Positions 26,087 to 27,172 of a stretch of DNA of 27,172 nt are shown piece by piece. Made by a program: the position numbers and the translations under genes. The stretch comes from a virus. The number at the start of each line of letters is the position of its first letter. The first letter of the stretch is position 1. The DNA lies in IMG/VR virus record IMGVR_UViG_3300030117_006216, positions 1-27,172 of that record; one strand, written 5' to 3'. The notes under the pieces were generated by a model. It did not search any database and was not told the DNA's origin. It was given only the letters and a program-made list of their open reading frames with translations.

Positions 26087-26101
26087 TTTCGGACATTCGA
26101 A

Positions 26102-26110
26102 TATAAATAT
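26102..26110 (-). promoter_or_regulatory. ATATTTATA late-gene element upstream of gp22
   Basis: The minus strand reads ACATATATTTATATTCGAAT, between the bS21 terminator and the scaffold gene, 112 bases before the ATG. It is the first element of the scaffold-capsid unit and matches the copies before gp13, gp18, gp19 and gp26. Confidence 0.5.
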
Positions 26111-26132
26111 ATGTGTATATAAAAAAACATAC

Positions 26133-26163
26133 AAAAAAATCCCCTAAAAGTGGGGATTTTTTT
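26133..26163 (-). terminator. Rho-independent terminator after the bS21 gene
   Basis: The minus strand reads AATCCCC, loop ACTTTTA, GGGGATT followed by a T run, with an A run before it. It lies 3 bases after the bS21 stop. The symmetrical A/T tracts would allow termination in both directions. Confidence 0.9.
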
Positions 26164-26166
26164 AAT

Positions 26167-26508
26167 TTATCTTGAAAAAGAACGAGGTTTTCTCTTAGGC
26201 CTACTTGGTCTAACATAATTAGGATCCTTAAATCCTAACACCCATGCTTTATCATGAGCTATCCTTCGCTTAGTTTCCTTTTTCTGCATATTAATAGCTC
26301 TATCTTTTTCTACTCTTTTCTTTGCAGATTTCTTCTCGAAATATCTTCTATCTCGTAATTCTTGTAATTTGCCTTCTTCTTTTAATTGCCTTTTGAATAT
26401 CCTCATTGCAATTTCTAATTCTTCCTTTCTAGGAACTTTTACACCGCCAGGAATGAAATATTCGTCCTTCCTTCGCGGTAATCTCTTAAAATAATTTTCT
26501 TTTGCCAT
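26167..26508 (-). CDS. rpsU: Phage-encoded ribosomal protein bS21
   Basis: 113 residues (E. coli bS21 has 71). Residues about 23-80 match the bS21 core: EELEIAMRIFKRQLKEEGKL, QELRDRRYFEKKSAKKRVEK, then a basic helix, equivalent to [20 protein letters not shown] and RRREFYEKPTTERKRAKA of E. coli. An N-terminal extension of about 20 residues and a C-terminal tail of about 30 (AWVLGFKDPNYVRPSRP, then a Lys/Arg-rich end) are extra. bS21 sits on the 30S platform near the anti-SD and helps initiation. The gene is alone between two terminators, so it needs its own promoter. No SD is visible before the ATG (upstream ATTAAAAATACTATAGT), unlike the strong AAGGAGA sites of its neighbours. Phage bS21 genes are known from several aquatic phages; here replacement or supplementing of the host protein late in infection is the likely role. 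Confidence 0.9.
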   Translation of the reverse strand: MAKENYFKRLPRRKDEYFIPGGVKVPRKEELEIAMRIFKRQLKEEGKLQELRDRRYFEKKSAKKRVEKDRAINMQKKETKRRIAHDKAWVLGFKDPNYVRPSRPKRKPRSFSR

Positions 26509-26518
26509 ACTATAGTAT
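26507..26518. promoter_or_regulatory. 12-bp perfect palindrome at the bS21 start codon
   Basis: ATACTATAGTAT reads the same on both strands and includes the first two bases of the ATG. It replaces the place where an SD would be. It could be an operator or a short hairpin affecting initiation, but in AT-rich DNA it may be chance. Confidence 0.3.
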
Positions 26519-26543
26519 TTTTAATTAAACGTTATATTAATAT

Positions 26544-26575
26544 AAAAAAAAAGGTTGGAAAATCCAACCTTTTTC
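26544..26575 (-). terminator. Rho-independent terminator between the Ala/Lys-rich gene and bS21
   Basis: The minus strand reads AAAAAGGTTGGA, loop TTT, TCCAACC followed by nine T. The stem is perfect and can act in both directions because of A and T tracts on both sides. It lies about 20 bases after the stop of the rightmost gene and about 36 bases before the bS21 ATG. Confidence 0.92.
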
Positions 26576-26595
26576 TCAATTATTTTTAATAATTA

Positions 26596-27172
26596 TTATC
26601 TTCCATCATCAAACTTTCTAACTCTTTCCTTATCGTCTGTATAGAATACTGTTTTTTCAGTCATTTTGCCCAACCGTTTTCCTAATTTGCCTGCTTTCTT
26701 AGCTATATTTTTAGCTCCTCTCATCACACTTTTTATTCCTTGCTCGTTAGCCATTGCTTTTTTAATAGCCTTATCTCTAGAACCTAAATATTCTTGAGAT
26801 CCAGTTTCTACTTTACCATCACCATCATAATCTTTTTCCTGCATTAATGATTCTTTCATTTTTGATGTCCAATCTCTTAATGCTGTGTGATTTTTTTCTG
26901 GCGACATTTCCTCATTTTTAGATAAAGCTTTTGCTGCTGCTCCTGCTGCTGCTCCTGCTGCACTTGCTGGGTTTGTTATCTTCTTTGCTGCTTGGCCTAC
27001 TTTTTTTCCTATTGCACTTGCTGCTCGGCCTACTGCTGAAAGTTGCTCACCCATTGGTCTTAATGGTGTAGGTCGAGGTCCTGGAGGTGTTGGAACCTGA
27101 GTTTGTGGTGTTATTTCTGCAGGTGGTACAACTGTTTGTGGATCTATTTGCATTGGTGGTACAACTGTTTGT
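26596..27172 (-). CDS. Partial gene: Ala/Lys-rich phage protein with a calcium-loop-like motif
   Basis: The frame is open to the right edge. An ATG at 27153 exists, but the six codons before it read QTVVPP and repeat the QTVVPP that follows the ATG, so the true start is probably outside the window. From that ATG the protein has 185 residues: a Pro/Thr/Gln-rich N-terminus, a basic Ala/Gly-rich helix (about 40-80, with AAGAAAGAAAKA), an EF-hand-like loop D108-Y-D-G-D-G-K-V with following EYLGSRDKAIKKAM, and a Lys-rich tail. The DYDGDGK..EYLGSRDKAIKKAM combination recurs in marine T4-like phage structural genes by my recollection. Function unknown; its place before the scaffold fits a head-core or internal protein. 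A terminator follows the stop. Confidence 0.8.
   Translation of the reverse strand, partial: QTVVPPMQIDPQTVVPPAEITPQTQVPTPPGPRPTPLRPMGEQLSAVGRAASAIGKKVGQAAKKITNPASAAGAAAGAAAKALSKNEEMSPEKNHTALRDWTSKMKESLMQEKDYDGDGKVETGSQEYLGSRDKAIKKAMANEQGIKSVMRGAKNIAKKAGKLGKRLGKMTEKTVFYTDDKERVRKFDDGR
27122..27172 (-). repeat. 18-bp direct repeat with 33-bp period in the partial gene
   Basis: GGTGGTACAACTGTTTGT occurs at 27122-27139 and again at 27155-27172 on the plus strand. The period of 33 bases is 11 codons, giving QTVVPP repeated in frame. More units may lie beyond the edge. Confidence 0.85.

Noticed and set aside
1-27172. tRNA genes, CRISPR arrays, insertion sequences, integrase or attachment sites
   Set aside because: None was seen by eye; the short gaps contain only terminators, promoter-like elements and leaders. 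A tRNA scan would be decisive.

Overview
The window is the late (virion) module of a T4-like contractile-tailed phage (myovirus, class Caudoviricetes). The DNA is very AT-rich and every convincing gene lies on the minus strand, so it reads right to left. The family calls rest on recognisable T4 homologues: scaffold gp22, major capsid gp23, neck gp13 and gp14, tail completion gp15, sheath gp18, tube gp19, gp26-type protein and a LysM gp53-type wedge protein. The host cannot be read from the window. The strong AAGGAGA ribosome-binding sites argue against a host that ignores Shine-Dalgarno (SD) signals. AT-richness plus a phage-borne bS21 gene recall some aquatic (for example SAR11) phages, but this is inference.

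Layout in transcription order. (A) 27172-26596: an Ala/Lys-rich protein cut by the window edge, followed by a terminator. (B) 26508-26167: a gene for ribosomal protein bS21, alone between two terminators. (C) 25989-23233: acidic prohead scaffold (gp22) and major capsid protein (gp23), closed by a UUCG-tetraloop terminator. (D) 23127-17109: neck gp13, neck gp14, tail completion gp15, a coiled-coil protein, sheath gp18 and tube gp19, then a terminator. (E) 16994-1: gp26-type protein with an overlapping +1-frame ORF, tape measure, a 1435-residue baseplate/tail protein, LysM gp53-like protein, a 1555-residue baseplate/hub protein, a 213-residue protein, a family A DNA polymerase-like protein, a 765-residue protein, and a further gene cut by the left edge. 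Terminase, portal and protease genes are not present, so the gene order differs from T4, where 16/17 lie between 15 and 18.

The genes form one assembly programme: scaffold and capsid build the head, gp13/14/15 join head to tail, the tube/sheath/tape-measure set builds the tail, and the large proteins probably build the baseplate. The unexpected items are the bS21 gene without a visible SD, a repeated intergenic ATATTTATA element (the reverse complement of the T4 late-promoter core) upstream of many structural genes, a T7 slip site joining the two ORFs before the tape measure, and a divergent PolA-like protein inside the virion cluster. No tRNA, CRISPR array, integrase or insertion sequence was seen. 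No gap between genes exceeds 300 bases; the longest, 25990-26166, holds a structured leader, a promoter-like element and a terminator.
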